DNA of 64,000 nt, from assembly GCF_042408815.1 (NCBI RefSeq), contig NZ_JBHOQR010000002.1, positions 319,320 to 383,319 on the forward strand, written 5' to 3'. The notes under the pieces were generated by a model that saw only the letters and a program-made list of their open reading frames with translations, was not told where the DNA came from and searched no databases. Shown one piece after another: positions 33,933 through 42,625 of this stretch; position 1 is the stretch's first letter; every line of letters starts with the position of its first letter. A program made the translations under genes and the position numbers. The stretch comes from Thermoflexus sp042408815. Lineage in GTDB: Bacteria; Chloroflexota; Anaerolineae; Thermoflexales; Thermoflexaceae.

Positions 33933-34760
33933 ATGGGGGAGCGTGGTTTACGAGTGATCCGGGAATTCCAGAGCTATTACGATGATCTGAATGGCGTGCG
34001 GCGGGCAATCGTCCGTCGGATCCCTGTCGCCCCCGGCCAGCGATGGTTAGACATCGGAACGGGGGACGGATGGTTCGCGCTGGAGATAGAGCGGGTGCTG
34101 TCCCCACGGGTGGTGATCGGGATCGACCTGGCAAGGTGTGAGGTCGAGCTGGCCCGTCAGCATGCGTGGGATTCCCACTCCCGGCTCAGCGCCTTTGTCC
34201 AGATGGACGCATATCGTCTGGGGTTTCCAAGCGAAACCTTCGATGGCGTAGGGACCTTCCTGGCTCTCCAGGATATCTGTCTGGATCTGCTGAGCATGCG
34301 CCGCTTGTTTGGGGAGATCAACCGGGTGCTGCGGCCGGGCGGATGGTTTGCCCTGGCAACCACCACGCCGGAGGATGCGGAGACCCCCTCTCAGAAGCTG
34401 GCCCTGGAGATCTATCAATACATCCGGGCTGGCTTTTTCACCAAGGCGGAGATCCAGGAAGCCCTGGAGCGCGTGGGGTTTGAGGTGGAGCATCTGGAAT
34501 TTTATCCCACAGGGGTGAATCTGGAGCCGGAGGAGGCGAAGGCGTTCATCCAGTTTGAATGCGACTGGTTGGAACGGGCCTATGGATGGCGCAACAAGCC
34601 CGACTGGCAGGCGGTTTGGGCCCGTTTTGAGCCGCGCATCCGGGCACTGGGGGGGCTGGAAGTGGATGCCAAGGTGACCTTCTTCCTGGCCCGTAAAGTG
34701 CGGATGGTGAATCCGGTTCCTGAGCGCCTTATGGAGCTCTCCCGGGAGGTCCGTGCGTGA
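33933..34760 (+). CDS. SAM-dependent class I methyltransferase
   Basis: 275 residues with a Rossmann-like methyltransferase core: WLDIGTGDGWFALEIERVL (motif I), VVIGIDLARCEVELAR, FDGVGTFLALQDIC (motif IV) and INRVLRPGGWFALATTTPED. A C-terminal region of about 90 residues, FIQFECDWLERAYGW, may fix the substrate. The acceptor is unknown. The ATG at 33933 has GGAGGAA 9 bases upstream. The last codon and stop overlap the GTG of the glycosyltransferase as GTGA, so the two are translated together, hinting at sugar or lipid methylation. Confidence 0.85.
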   Translation: MGERGLRVIREFQSYYDDLNGVRRAIVRRIPVAPGQRWLDIGTGDGWFALEIERVLSPRVVIGIDLARCEVELARQHAWDSHSRLSAFVQMDAYRLGFPSETFDGVGTFLALQDICLDLLSMRRLFGEINRVLRPGGWFALATTTPEDAETPSQKLALEIYQYIRAGFFTKAEIQEALERVGFEVEHLEFYPTGVNLEPEEAKAFIQFECDWLERAYGWRNKPDWQAVWARFEPRIRALGGLEVDAKVTFFLARKVRMVNPVPERLMELSREVRA

Positions 34761-36067
34761 AGAGCGGTTCCGTTCCTGTGCGCCGGGTGGCGATGATCAG
34801 CGTTCATACATGCCCTCTGGCCACCCTGGGGGGCAAAGACACGGGGGGGATGAACGTTTACGTCCGCGAATTGACTCGGGAGCTGACCCGCCGGGGCATC
34901 GCGGTGGACGTCTTCACCCGATCCCAGAATCCTCATCTCCCCCATATCGTTCATGAGTTGGGGCCCGGAGGACGCGTGATCCATGTTCCGGCCGGCCCCG
35001 AAGCTCCGATCGACAAGCATCAGATCCTCCCCTATCTGCCGGAATTCATTGAATGGGTTCGGCGTTTCGCAGAGCGAGAGGGCCTGGTCTACGATGTGAT
35101 CCACAGCCATTACTGGCTCTCGGGCCTGGGGGCGCTGGCCCTGCGACCGATATGGCGGGCCCCCGTGATCCAGATGTTTCACACGCTGGGGAAGATGAAG
35201 AACCGGGTCGCCCGGCGAGCGGAGGAGCAGGAACCTTCCGCGCGCCTGGAGGCCGAGAGGCGGCTGGTTCGCGAGGCGGATCACCTGGTGGCGGCCACAC
35301 CGCTGGAGAAAGCCCAGCTCTCGTGGCTATACGGCGCCACTCCTTCCCATATCACGGTCATCCCTCCGGGGGTGGACGTTCAGCGGTTCCGCCCCATCCC
35401 CAAGATGGAGGCCCGACGGATCCTGGGATTCCCCCCGGAGCGGCGTTATGTGTTGTTCGTCGGACGGATCGAGCCTCTGAAAGGCCTGGAAACCTTGATG
35501 CGGGCGGTCGCCATCCTGGCTCAGGATTGCCCAACTTGGACCCGGGATTTTGCGGTGGTGGTAATCGGAGGCGATCCAGATACGACGGTGGATGCGGAGA
35601 TGCAACGCCTGCAGCAGCTCCGGGAGGAGCTGGGGATCACGGATCTGATCGCCTTTCTGGGGGCCAAAGCTCAGGAGACGCTCCCCTACTACTATAACGC
35701 TGCCGATGTGGTGGTCATGCCCTCAGATTACGAATCCTTCGGGCTGGTGGCGCTGGAAGCCATGGCCTGTGGCACGCCAGTCATCGCTTCCGATGTGGGA
35801 GGGCTACTGTATCTGGTCCGCGATGGGGAGACCGGCCTGCGGGTGCCCCGACGACAGCCGATCGCTCTCGCACGGGCACTGGATCGGCTCCTGCGGGATG
35901 AAACGCTGCGGCAACGGTTGGGGGAGAACGCCCGCCGCTGGGCGCAGGGGTTCGCCTGGCCGATCATTACGGATCGCGTTCTGAATCTCTACGATGAAGT
36001 CCTGAAAGCTTATCGGAGCCGCGTCAGGCATCTGGTCTGTTATGGACGCTGGAGCGCGAGGTTGTGA
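34757..36067 (+). CDS. Glycosyltransferase family 4 (MshA / sucrose-phosphate synthase-like)
   Basis: 436 residues of a GT-B retaining glycosyltransferase. The N-terminal domain has MISVHTCPLATLGGKDTGGM and NVYVRELTRELTRRGI, like MshA, then DVIHSHYWLSG and HTLGKMKN. The C-terminal donor site shows VIPPGVDVQRFRP, FVGRIEPLKGLETLM, VVVMPSDYESFGLVALEAMA and CGTPVIASDVGGL, including the ExxxxxxxE pattern. It may make a sugar phosphate or a glycolipid; sequence alone does not choose. The start is GTG 34757 with GGGAGG upstream, overlapping the methyltransferase stop. Confidence 0.9.
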   Translation: MKSGSVPVRRVAMISVHTCPLATLGGKDTGGMNVYVRELTRELTRRGIAVDVFTRSQNPHLPHIVHELGPGGRVIHVPAGPEAPIDKHQILPYLPEFIEWVRRFAEREGLVYDVIHSHYWLSGLGALALRPIWRAPVIQMFHTLGKMKNRVARRAEEQEPSARLEAERRLVREADHLVAATPLEKAQLSWLYGATPSHITVIPPGVDVQRFRPIPKMEARRILGFPPERRYVLFVGRIEPLKGLETLMRAVAILAQDCPTWTRDFAVVVIGGDPDTTVDAEMQRLQQLREELGITDLIAFLGAKAQETLPYYYNAADVVVMPSDYESFGLVALEAMACGTPVIASDVGGLLYLVRDGETGLRVPRRQPIALARALDRLLRDETLRQRLGENARRWAQGFAWPIITDRVLNLYDEVLKAYRSRVRHLVCYGRWSARL

Positions 36068-36126
36068 AAATGCTTGAGCGCCATTGATTTTCCCCATCTC
36101 GATCTCCATGCGTCGGAGGAAGAGGG

Positions 36127-36552
36127 ATGAATCGGGTCGTGCCCCCTGAGGTTCATTGGTTCTATGCGGAAAAGCGCCCCAGCGCAGGGGCGATCGCGGA
36201 GCAGCTCCGCCAAAGCCTTTGGTTTGTGCGTCTGCAGGAGGCATGGATATCTCCGGAGGATCCCACCCGGAAAGACCCGCCCTTTCGCTATCGAGGCTAC
36301 TGGCGGGAGCGGACCTTTGAGATCGAGTTCGAGCCTCGGCGCTATGTGATCCTCCGGGCGGCGGAGGATCTCCCCCCCGTTGTCGAAGCATTGCAACGTT
36401 CTCTGGGGGCGGGGCCGGCTTTCTTTTATATGGACGAGGAAAATCGTGTGGTCTATGAATGGCGCTGGGGAGATCGGGAAGCTCGATGGCGGGAGCTCCA
36501 GGGGATCCCCCGTTATCAGCGATTGCGCCGTCTGGACCGTCGGGGTTCATAG
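36127..36552 (+). CDS. Hypothetical protein
   Basis: 141 residues, mostly soluble and rich in Arg, Glu and Trp (WFYAEKRPSAGAIAEQLRQS, RYRGYWRERTFEIEFEPRRY, VVYEWRWGDREARW). No signal or membrane helix and no recognised domain. GGAGGAAGAGGG directly precedes the ATG. It follows the glycosyltransferase by 59 bases and ends before a 26-base palindrome facing sdhB. Confidence 0.65.
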   Translation: MNRVVPPEVHWFYAEKRPSAGAIAEQLRQSLWFVRLQEAWISPEDPTRKDPPFRYRGYWRERTFEIEFEPRRYVILRAAEDLPPVVEALQRSLGAGPAFFYMDEENRVVYEWRWGDREARWRELQGIPRYQRLRRLDRRGS

Positions 36553-36627
36553 GCGTGGGAAACGAAGATCTTCGGGGGCAGGAGCTGGGTTGGCGCCAGA
36601 GGCGCCCATTCATTTCCCCATGGGCTT

Positions 36628-36653
36628 GGGGGCTGGGGCGGCCGCCCCAGCCC
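36628..36653. terminator. 26-base perfect palindrome between convergent genes
   Basis: The two 13-bp arms GGGCTGGGGCGG plus flanks (36628-36640) and 36641-36653 are perfectly complementary with no loop bases between. No U tract lies on either side. The site between the hypothetical gene and the convergent sdhB suggests bidirectional 3'-end function. Confidence 0.5.
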
Positions 36654-36699
36654 CGATGACTTCGAAAACCGGAGGCCTTCAGCCATGGGCCCCTGATCG

Positions 36700-37413
36700 T
36701 TATGCCAGACGCCCGGTGAGGATGGCCAGCTTAACCTCCTCGATCGCCCGGGTGATGTTAATCCCCCGCGGGCATGCCTCCACGCAATTGAAGATGGTGC
36801 GGCAACGCCAGACCCCGAACCATTCATTAAGGATCCGCAACCGTTCCGCGGCCCCCTGATCCCGGCTGTCGAAGATGAAGCGGTGGGCCTGAACGATAGC
36901 CGCCGGCCCGATGTATTCGCCGTTGGCCCAGAAGGAGGGGCAGGATGTAGTGCACGCCGCGCAGAGGATGCATTTGGTGGTATCGTCGTAGCGCTCCCGC
37001 TCCTCTGGTGTCTGAAGGCGCTCCCGCTCGGGGGGCGGATCGTTATTGATTAAATAGGGCAGGATCCTCCGATATTTCGCGAAGAAAGGCTCCATATCCA
37101 CCACCAGGTCCTTGATCACGGGAAGCCCTGGGAGGGGCTGAACGGTGATCATCCCCCTTCCTTCCTCCATGGCCTCGCGGACCAAGATCTTGCATGCCAG
37201 GCGGTTGCGTCCGTTGATGCGCATCGCGTCGGAGCCGCAGATGCCATGGGCGCAGGAGCGACGGAGAGTGAGGGTGCCATCGATATACCACTTGACGTAG
37301 TGGAGGGCGTCCAACACCCGATCCACCGGCTCGGCCTCGACTTCGTATTCCCCCCACCATGGCTTGTGGTCCTTTTCCGGGTTGAACCGCTGGATGCGCA
37401 ATCGCACTTTCAT
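36700..37413 (-). CDS. sdhB: Succinate dehydrogenase iron-sulfur subunit SdhB
   Basis: 237 residues. The plant-type [2Fe-2S] site is SCAHGICGSDAMRINGRNRLAC. The C-terminal ferredoxin part has CILCAACTTSCPSFW for the [4Fe-4S] and CRTIFNCVEACPRGI for the [3Fe-4S] cluster. It carries electrons from SdhA flavin to quinone in the membrane. The ATG at 37413 has GGAGG 7 bases upstream. A gap of 227 bases separates it from sdhA, so it may have its own promoter or a processed leader. Confidence 0.96.
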   Translation of the reverse strand: MKVRLRIQRFNPEKDHKPWWGEYEVEAEPVDRVLDALHYVKWYIDGTLTLRRSCAHGICGSDAMRINGRNRLACKILVREAMEEGRGMITVQPLPGLPVIKDLVVDMEPFFAKYRRILPYLINNDPPPERERLQTPEERERYDDTTKCILCAACTTSCPSFWANGEYIGPAAIVQAHRFIFDSRDQGAAERLRILNEWFGVWRCRTIFNCVEACPRGINITRAIEEVKLAILTGRLA

Positions 37414-37640
37414 AGCGTGTCCTCCGATGCGGGCTGAGCTCGAGCGGATGTCATGGGCATAGGGGCTGTTCTCCCCGCTTTCGCTGCACGAACTCCCCGA
37501 TCCATCCGGCATGTTTCACGCACCGCGGAGCGATTTTCCGATCACCGTATTGAGCCGGATAACCCTCTCTCCAGCATCGAGCAGGCAGCCTGCAGATCCC
37601 GCAACCCCTAGGCCAGCCCCGCTCTGAGGGCGGGAGGGCA

Positions 37641-39419
37641 TTAATACTTCCGCTCCTTCGGCGGCCATTTGGTGATGACCACAGGCTTGTAAGTGAAAGT
37701 CACCCGACCATCCTGGCGCCAGATCAGGGTGTGCTTGAGCCAGTTCTCGTCGTCCCGCTTCGGATAGTCCTCCCGATAGTGGGCACCCCGGCTCTCCGTG
37801 CGGTTCAGGGCGCTGAAGGCCGTCGCCTCCGCTACATCCAGCAGGAAGCCCAGTTCGATGGCCTCCAGCAGATCGGTGTTGAAGCGGTAGCCCTTGTCGT
37901 CAATGCGGATGTGGCGGTAGCGCTCCTGCAGCTCTCGGATCTTTTCGATGGCCGTCTCCAGGCCGCTGGCCTCGCGAAACACGCTCACATAGGTCTGCAT
38001 GGTCTCCTGCAGCTCGTTCCGAAGGAGCGGGACGCGCTCCTCGCCGGTCCCGTTGCGGATGCGCTCCACCATCTCCATCGTAAAGGCCTCCGGCTCCGGC
38101 GGGAGCGGAGCGAGATCCGCCTGCTGACAGTATTCCGCCATGTGGCGGCCCGCCCGCCGGCCGAAGACTACCAGGTCCACCAGGGAGTTGGTCCCCAGGC
38201 GATTGGCCCCATGCACCGACACGCAGGCACACTCGCCGGCAGCGTAGAGGCCAGGGACCGGAGTGTTGCGCTCGTCGCAGATCACCCGCCCGTGCACGTC
38301 CGTAGGGATTCCGCCCATGGCGTAGTGGGCGGTGGGTTGGATGGGCACCGGCTCCCGCATGGGGTCAATCCCCAGGTAGACGCGGACGAACTCGATGATG
38401 TCCGGGAGCTTGTGCTCCAAGTATTCCGCCGTAACCTCCCGGCCACCTGGTGCGCTCCGGTAGCGGTTGATGATCTCCGGCCGCATATCCAGGTAGACGT
38501 AGTCCTTCCCGCCGATGCCGCGGCCCTCCCGGATCTCCATGTAAATGGCCCGGGAGATCACATCCCGGCTGGCCAGGTCTTTCAGCGTGGGGGCGTAGCG
38601 CTCCATGAAGCGTTCCCCTTTATCGTTGATGAGCACCGCCCCTTCGCCCCGGGCCGCCTCGCTGAGCAGAATCCCCAGCTTGTAGATGCCGGTCGGGTGG
38701 AACTGAAAGAACTCCATGTCCTCCAGGGGAAGCCCCCGTCGCCACACGATGGCCATGCCATCACCGGTGAGGGAGTGGGCGTTCGAGGTGACCTTGTAGA
38801 TCCGCCCGGCGCCGCCCGTGGCGAAAAGCACCGCCTTGCTGTGGAAGACGTGGATGTCCCCGGTGGCGATCTCAATGGCCACTACCCCCCGGACCACCCC
38901 GTTCTCCAGGATCAGGTCGGTGACGAAGAACTCGTCGAAGAAGCTGACATTGTGCTTGATGCACTGCTGGTAGAGGGTCTGAAGGATCATGTGGCCGGTG
39001 CGGTCAGCGGAGTGGCAGGCCCGCATGACCGGCGCCTCGCCGAAGTTGCGGGTGTGCCCGCCGAACCGGCGCTGGGCGATCTTGCCATCGGGGGTGCGAT
39101 CGAAAGGCAGGCCCATATGCTCGAGTTCGATGATCGCCTCAATGGACTCATAGGCCAGGATCTCGGCGGCGTCCTGATCCACCAGCCAGTCCCCGCCTTT
39201 CACCGTGTCATAGGCATACCATTCCGGCCGGTCCTCCTCCATGTTCCCCAGGGGCGCGGCGATGCCCCCCTGGGCCGTCCCGGTGTGGGAACGGGTGGGA
39301 TAAAGTTTGCTGAGGACGGCAGTTTTCACCCGCTTCGAGGCGTAGAGGGCAGCCATGAGGCCGGCGCCCCCTGCGCCCACCACCACCGCATCGAACTGAT
39401 GCCGATGGACATTCATCAT
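37641..39419 (-). CDS. sdhA: Succinate dehydrogenase / fumarate reductase flavoprotein SdhA
   Basis: 592 residues of the FAD-binding SdhA/FrdA family. Motifs: DAVVVGAGGAGLMAALYAS, SKLYPTRSHTGTAQGGI (the His that covalently holds FAD lies in this region), GTAQGGIAAPLGN, HYAMGGIPTDVHGRV and HGANRLGTNSLVDLVVFGRR. It oxidises succinate to fumarate, feeding the fumarase encoded at 32-33 kb. GGAGGAGTCCT precedes two adjacent ATGs at 39419 and 39416. It follows the aspartic protease gene by 128 bases. Confidence 0.96.
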   Translation of the reverse strand: MMNVHRHQFDAVVVGAGGAGLMAALYASKRVKTAVLSKLYPTRSHTGTAQGGIAAPLGNMEEDRPEWYAYDTVKGGDWLVDQDAAEILAYESIEAIIELEHMGLPFDRTPDGKIAQRRFGGHTRNFGEAPVMRACHSADRTGHMILQTLYQQCIKHNVSFFDEFFVTDLILENGVVRGVVAIEIATGDIHVFHSKAVLFATGGAGRIYKVTSNAHSLTGDGMAIVWRRGLPLEDMEFFQFHPTGIYKLGILLSEAARGEGAVLINDKGERFMERYAPTLKDLASRDVISRAIYMEIREGRGIGGKDYVYLDMRPEIINRYRSAPGGREVTAEYLEHKLPDIIEFVRVYLGIDPMREPVPIQPTAHYAMGGIPTDVHGRVICDERNTPVPGLYAAGECACVSVHGANRLGTNSLVDLVVFGRRAGRHMAEYCQQADLAPLPPEPEAFTMEMVERIRNGTGEERVPLLRNELQETMQTYVSVFREASGLETAIEKIRELQERYRHIRIDDKGYRFNTDLLEAIELGFLLDVAEATAFSALNRTESRGAHYREDYPKRDDENWLKHTLIWRQDGRVTFTYKPVVITKWPPKERKY

Positions 39420-39547
39420 AGGACTCCTCCCAATCCTTGCAGGCTGTACGGAAAGCCTCTGCTCCCGGATTCTGATGGTCCCTCCAGGATATCGGGAAGA
39501 ACCATCCGAATCCATAGTTTCTATCGAACAAGGCGACGGCCCGAACC

Positions 39548-39901
39548 CTATACCAGCAGCATCCGCATGGGCTGGAGGGTTCGGGTGAAGGGATTCAACA
39601 CCAGCCCCAGGATCTCCAGGGTCACAACCCCCAGAACCGCCTCATCGCCTGGTTCACCCAGGATTACCGGAGTATGGCCCTCCCCCTGGGGAAGGGCAAT
39701 GTGGCATTCGGAGATGTGGCGCTGAATCGTGGTGCCATCGGCCAGGACAAACGTGGCAGACCGCTTGGGTTTCAGTTCGATGGCCTGCCAGATCTCATAG
39801 GGAAGCAGGGTGTAGGTCGCTCCGCTGTCGACGAGAAAGCGAACGACCGCCTGTTTCCCAGTTGGGCCCGTCACCGTACCTTCAATGTAGGTCAATCCCA
39901 T
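39548..39901 (-). CDS. Retropepsin-like aspartic protease
   Basis: 117 residues with one catalytic-site motif, VRFLVDSGATYTLLPYEIWQ, the D-S/T-G triad of clan AA single-domain aspartic proteases, followed by FVLADGTTIQRHISECHIAL and LGVVTLEILGLVLNP. It would act as a homodimer. No signal or membrane segment is seen. It lies in line between the SdhD subunit gene (13 bases upstream) and sdhA. The start ATG 39901 gives MGLTYIEGTV; a longer in-frame start overlaps sdhD and is rejected. Substrate and link to the sdh complex are unknown. Confidence 0.85.
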   Translation of the reverse strand: MGLTYIEGTVTGPTGKQAVVRFLVDSGATYTLLPYEIWQAIELKPKRSATFVLADGTTIQRHISECHIALPQGEGHTPVILGEPGDEAVLGVVTLEILGLVLNPFTRTLQPMRMLLV

Positions 39902-39914
39902 AAGCCCAGCCCCC

Positions 39915-40340
39915 TTATCCAGGCGGAGGGCATCCCGCGGGCAGCGCGGCGACCCGCACGCCACCGATCAGCGCGATGGTCCCAATCAGGAGGACCAGAG
40001 CCCCCCCAATGAAGGCAGCCCGCTTCAGCGCCTGATTCCAGCCCCGGTGGTGTACATAGTCATCGATCACATAACGTAGGCCGTTCAGGCCGTGAATGTA
40101 GGCCAAGAACAGCAGGAATGCATCATACACGCGCCACCAAAAGAGCACGTTCCACCGGTAATACACGAAGCAGGCATTGATGTCATGCACATTGTTGATG
40201 ATGTGCATGATCGCCAGATGGCCGAAGGCCAGAGGGATCAGCAGCACGCCCGAAACCCGCATGAAAGCCCAGAGCCAGACCTCCAGGCGGGGACGGATGG
40301 CGGGCACGGTGCGTGGAGTGGCTTTCGGAATGGCTGCCAT
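39915..40340 (-). CDS. sdhD: Succinate dehydrogenase membrane anchor subunit (SdhD-like)
   Basis: 141 residues with three membrane helices. The first carries GHLAIMHIINNVHDINACF, with His residues suited to heme b. The second and third follow YDAFLLFLAYIHGLNGLRYV. Together with the gene upstream it forms the membrane anchor and quinone site of complex II. The ATG at 40340 has GGGGAGG upstream. It starts 3 bases after the SdhC-like stop. Confidence 0.88.
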   Translation of the reverse strand: MAAIPKATPRTVPAIRPRLEVWLWAFMRVSGVLLIPLAFGHLAIMHIINNVHDINACFVYYRWNVLFWWRVYDAFLLFLAYIHGLNGLRYVIDDYVHHRGWNQALKRAAFIGGALVLLIGTIALIGGVRVAALPAGCPPPG

Positions 40341-40343
40341 GGT

Positions 40344-40829
40344 TCACCTCCCCAGGATGCCCTTCTGAAGGATTGTGTTGCCCATAATGACGAATGCGGG
40401 AATATAGAGGGCAAAGAAAGCGATGACCGTCCCCAGGATCAGACGGGCCTGGATCTCCGCCGCCCACAGGTGGGGACGGAAATCGCTGATGGCGATGCGC
40501 AGCCCGTTGAGACCATGCCAGAGCACGCAGCCCACCAGGATCAGCTCGCCAAGGCCAAAGAGAGGATGCCGATACAGGGCGAGGGCATGCTCATACCAGG
40601 TCGGAGCAAAGTAGACCAGGGAAGTGTCCAGAATGTGGAGGGTGAGGAAGAGAAGGGTCCCCAGCCCCGCCAGCCGGTTGACCACCCAGGCCCACTGGTG
40701 CATCCGACCGCGATATCGGGGGATCTCCTGGAGCACCACCCGCAACCCAGCCCCGGGGGTCCAGGCCCATTCCAGGGCCCGCCATCGCTTCCGCGCCTCC
40801 TCCGGGCGGATCATCTCTGAACCGATCAT
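40344..40829 (-). CDS. sdhC: Succinate dehydrogenase cytochrome b subunit (SdhC-like)
   Basis: 161 residues: a soluble N-terminal segment, then three membrane helices (VVNRLAGLGTLLFLTLHILD, GELILVGCVLWHGLNGLR, LGTVIAFFALYIPAFVIMG). His residues in LTLHILD and LWHGLNGLRI fit heme b ligation. First gene of the sdh operon; AAAGGAG lies 6 bases before the ATG at 40829, so the upstream in-frame ATG at 40856 is rejected. Assigning C and D between these two similar genes is by order and not certain. Confidence 0.86.
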   Translation of the reverse strand: MIGSEMIRPEEARKRWRALEWAWTPGAGLRVVLQEIPRYRGRMHQWAWVVNRLAGLGTLLFLTLHILDTSLVYFAPTWYEHALALYRHPLFGLGELILVGCVLWHGLNGLRIAISDFRPHLWAAEIQARLILGTVIAFFALYIPAFVIMGNTILQKGILGR

Positions 40830-40940
40830 GGCCGGCTCCTTTGGGAAGGTTTTCAATTGAATTATAAGATCAACGTGTGGAGTCGCTCCCCATCGGAGAA
40901 TGGGCAGGATTCCTGACCGTTCGGATCAATCCCTGGGCAT

Positions 40941-42407
40941 TCAGTCGGGAGAGACGCGGCGCGCCTCCAGGGCCTCGCGAACCAGCTCGTTCACCCGCTG
41001 GGGATCCGCCTGACCACGCGTTGCGCGCATGACCTGTCCAACGAACCATTTGAGCACACCTTCCTTCCCCCGCAGGTAGCTCTCCACCTCTTTAGGGTTT
41101 GCCTCGATCACCTGACGAACGATCTCCCGAAGGGCCTCCACATCCCGGATCTGGGCCAGCCCCCTGGCCTCCACAATGCGACGGGGGGCCTCTCCGGTCT
41201 CAAAGGCCTCTCGCAAAACCAGTTTGCCGGTGTTCATATTGATATCCCCCCGCTGGACCATGCGGATCAGTTCCACCAGGGACTCCGGGGGCACTGGCAC
41301 GTCCTGGATCTCCCGATTGGCTTCATTCATGAGCCGAAACAGCTCCCCGGTGATCCAAGCAGCCAGGGTTCGGGGCTCCACCGCCGGCTCCCCTTGGCGG
41401 GCCAGCATCACGGCGTGTTCGAAATAATCGGCGACCCGATGATCTTCCGTCAGCAAGGCGGCTTCATAGCGGGTGAGGCCGTAAGCCTGCTCGAAGCGGG
41501 CCCGCCGGGCCCGGGGCAGCTCCGGCAGCATGGCGCGGATCTCCTCCACCCACTCCCGGGAGATCACCAGGGGCGGGATGTCTGGATCCGGGAAATAGCG
41601 ATAATCGTGAGCGTGCTCTTTCCCCCGTTGGGGAACGGTGACTCCTCGCGCCTCATCCCAGCCCATCGTCTCCTGTTCCACCTGGCCGCCGGAGCGGACG
41701 ATCTCGATCTGCCGTCGGATCTCGTATTCCACGGCCCGCACCAAGGCCCGGAAGCTGTTCAGGTTCTTGATCTCGGTCCGGGTGCCCAAGTGGGCCTCCC
41801 CTTTCGGGCGCACCGAGACGTTCGCCTCGAAGCGGATCACGCCCTTTTCCATATCTCCCGAGTTCACCCCGAGGTAGCGGAGCAGCGTGCGCAGGGCGAT
41901 GGCGAAGGCTTTCACTTCCTCCACGGAATGCATATCCGGTTCGGTGACGATCTCCATCAGAGGAACTCCGGCGCGGTTGAAGTCGACCAGCGTGGCCCCG
42001 CCGACGTGGATCAGCTTTCCGGTGTCCTCTTCGATGTGAACGCGGCGGATGCGCACCCGCCGGGGCCCATCCGGTGTATCGATCTCCAGATAGCCGTTCC
42101 GGCACAGGGGATAGTCATACATGGAACGTTGGTATTCGGAAGGCAGATCTGGGTAGAAGTAATTCTTCCGATAAAAGAGGCTATATTCCGCGATCTCGCA
42201 ATTCAGGGCCAGGCCCGTGAGGATCGTCCATTCGATCGCCCGTCGGTTGGGGACAGGGAGCGTCCCGGGCATCCCGGCGCACACCGGGCACACGTAACGG
42301 TTGGGCTCGGCCGTGGTGCTATCCACAACCGGGCATGCGCAGAACATCTTGGATCGCGTCTGGAGCTCGGCATGGATCTCCAAGCCGATAACCGGCTCGA
42401 ATTCCAC
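40941..42407 (-). CDS. gatB: Asp/Glu-tRNA amidotransferase subunit B
   Basis: 488 residues of GatB, which activates Glu-tRNA-Gln or Asp-tRNA-Asn for transamidation with GatA and GatC. Features: VIGLEIHAELQTRSKMFCAC, ADJACENT zinc Cys in CPVCAGMPG, NYFYPDLPSEYQ, HIEEDTGKLIH, DFNRAGVPLMEIV, and the C-terminal tRNA-binding tail (YLRGKEGVLKWFVGQVMRAT). The start is GTG 42407 with AGGAGG 8 bases upstream. GatA and GatC are not in this window. Confidence 0.95.
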   Translation of the reverse strand: MEFEPVIGLEIHAELQTRSKMFCACPVVDSTTAEPNRYVCPVCAGMPGTLPVPNRRAIEWTILTGLALNCEIAEYSLFYRKNYFYPDLPSEYQRSMYDYPLCRNGYLEIDTPDGPRRVRIRRVHIEEDTGKLIHVGGATLVDFNRAGVPLMEIVTEPDMHSVEEVKAFAIALRTLLRYLGVNSGDMEKGVIRFEANVSVRPKGEAHLGTRTEIKNLNSFRALVRAVEYEIRRQIEIVRSGGQVEQETMGWDEARGVTVPQRGKEHAHDYRYFPDPDIPPLVISREWVEEIRAMLPELPRARRARFEQAYGLTRYEAALLTEDHRVADYFEHAVMLARQGEPAVEPRTLAAWITGELFRLMNEANREIQDVPVPPESLVELIRMVQRGDINMNTGKLVLREAFETGEAPRRIVEARGLAQIRDVEALREIVRQVIEANPKEVESYLRGKEGVLKWFVGQVMRATRGQADPQRVNELVREALEARRVSPD

Positions 42408-42625
42408 GGGGCACCTCCTGAATCGGGAAGATGGTGAGGGACGCGCCGCTCAAACCGAAGAAGAAAGGCGAGATCCCCCCTCCCTGGGGCCTCTTAGGCC
42501 GCGAGGCGGGAGGGAAATTGCCCTCCACAGAAACCCCTGCGCCATCCCCACAAAAATTATAGAATGGAAGGACCCAGGATGTTTAGCTAAAATAAATAAA
42601 AATCGAGAAGGCGCAGAGTTGTGGG

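Noticed and set aside
37731..39725. A 664-residue plus-strand frame
   Set aside because: It runs antisense to sdhA, has no ribosome site, and its sequence is a shadow of GC-rich coding. The sdhA frame carries clear family motifs.
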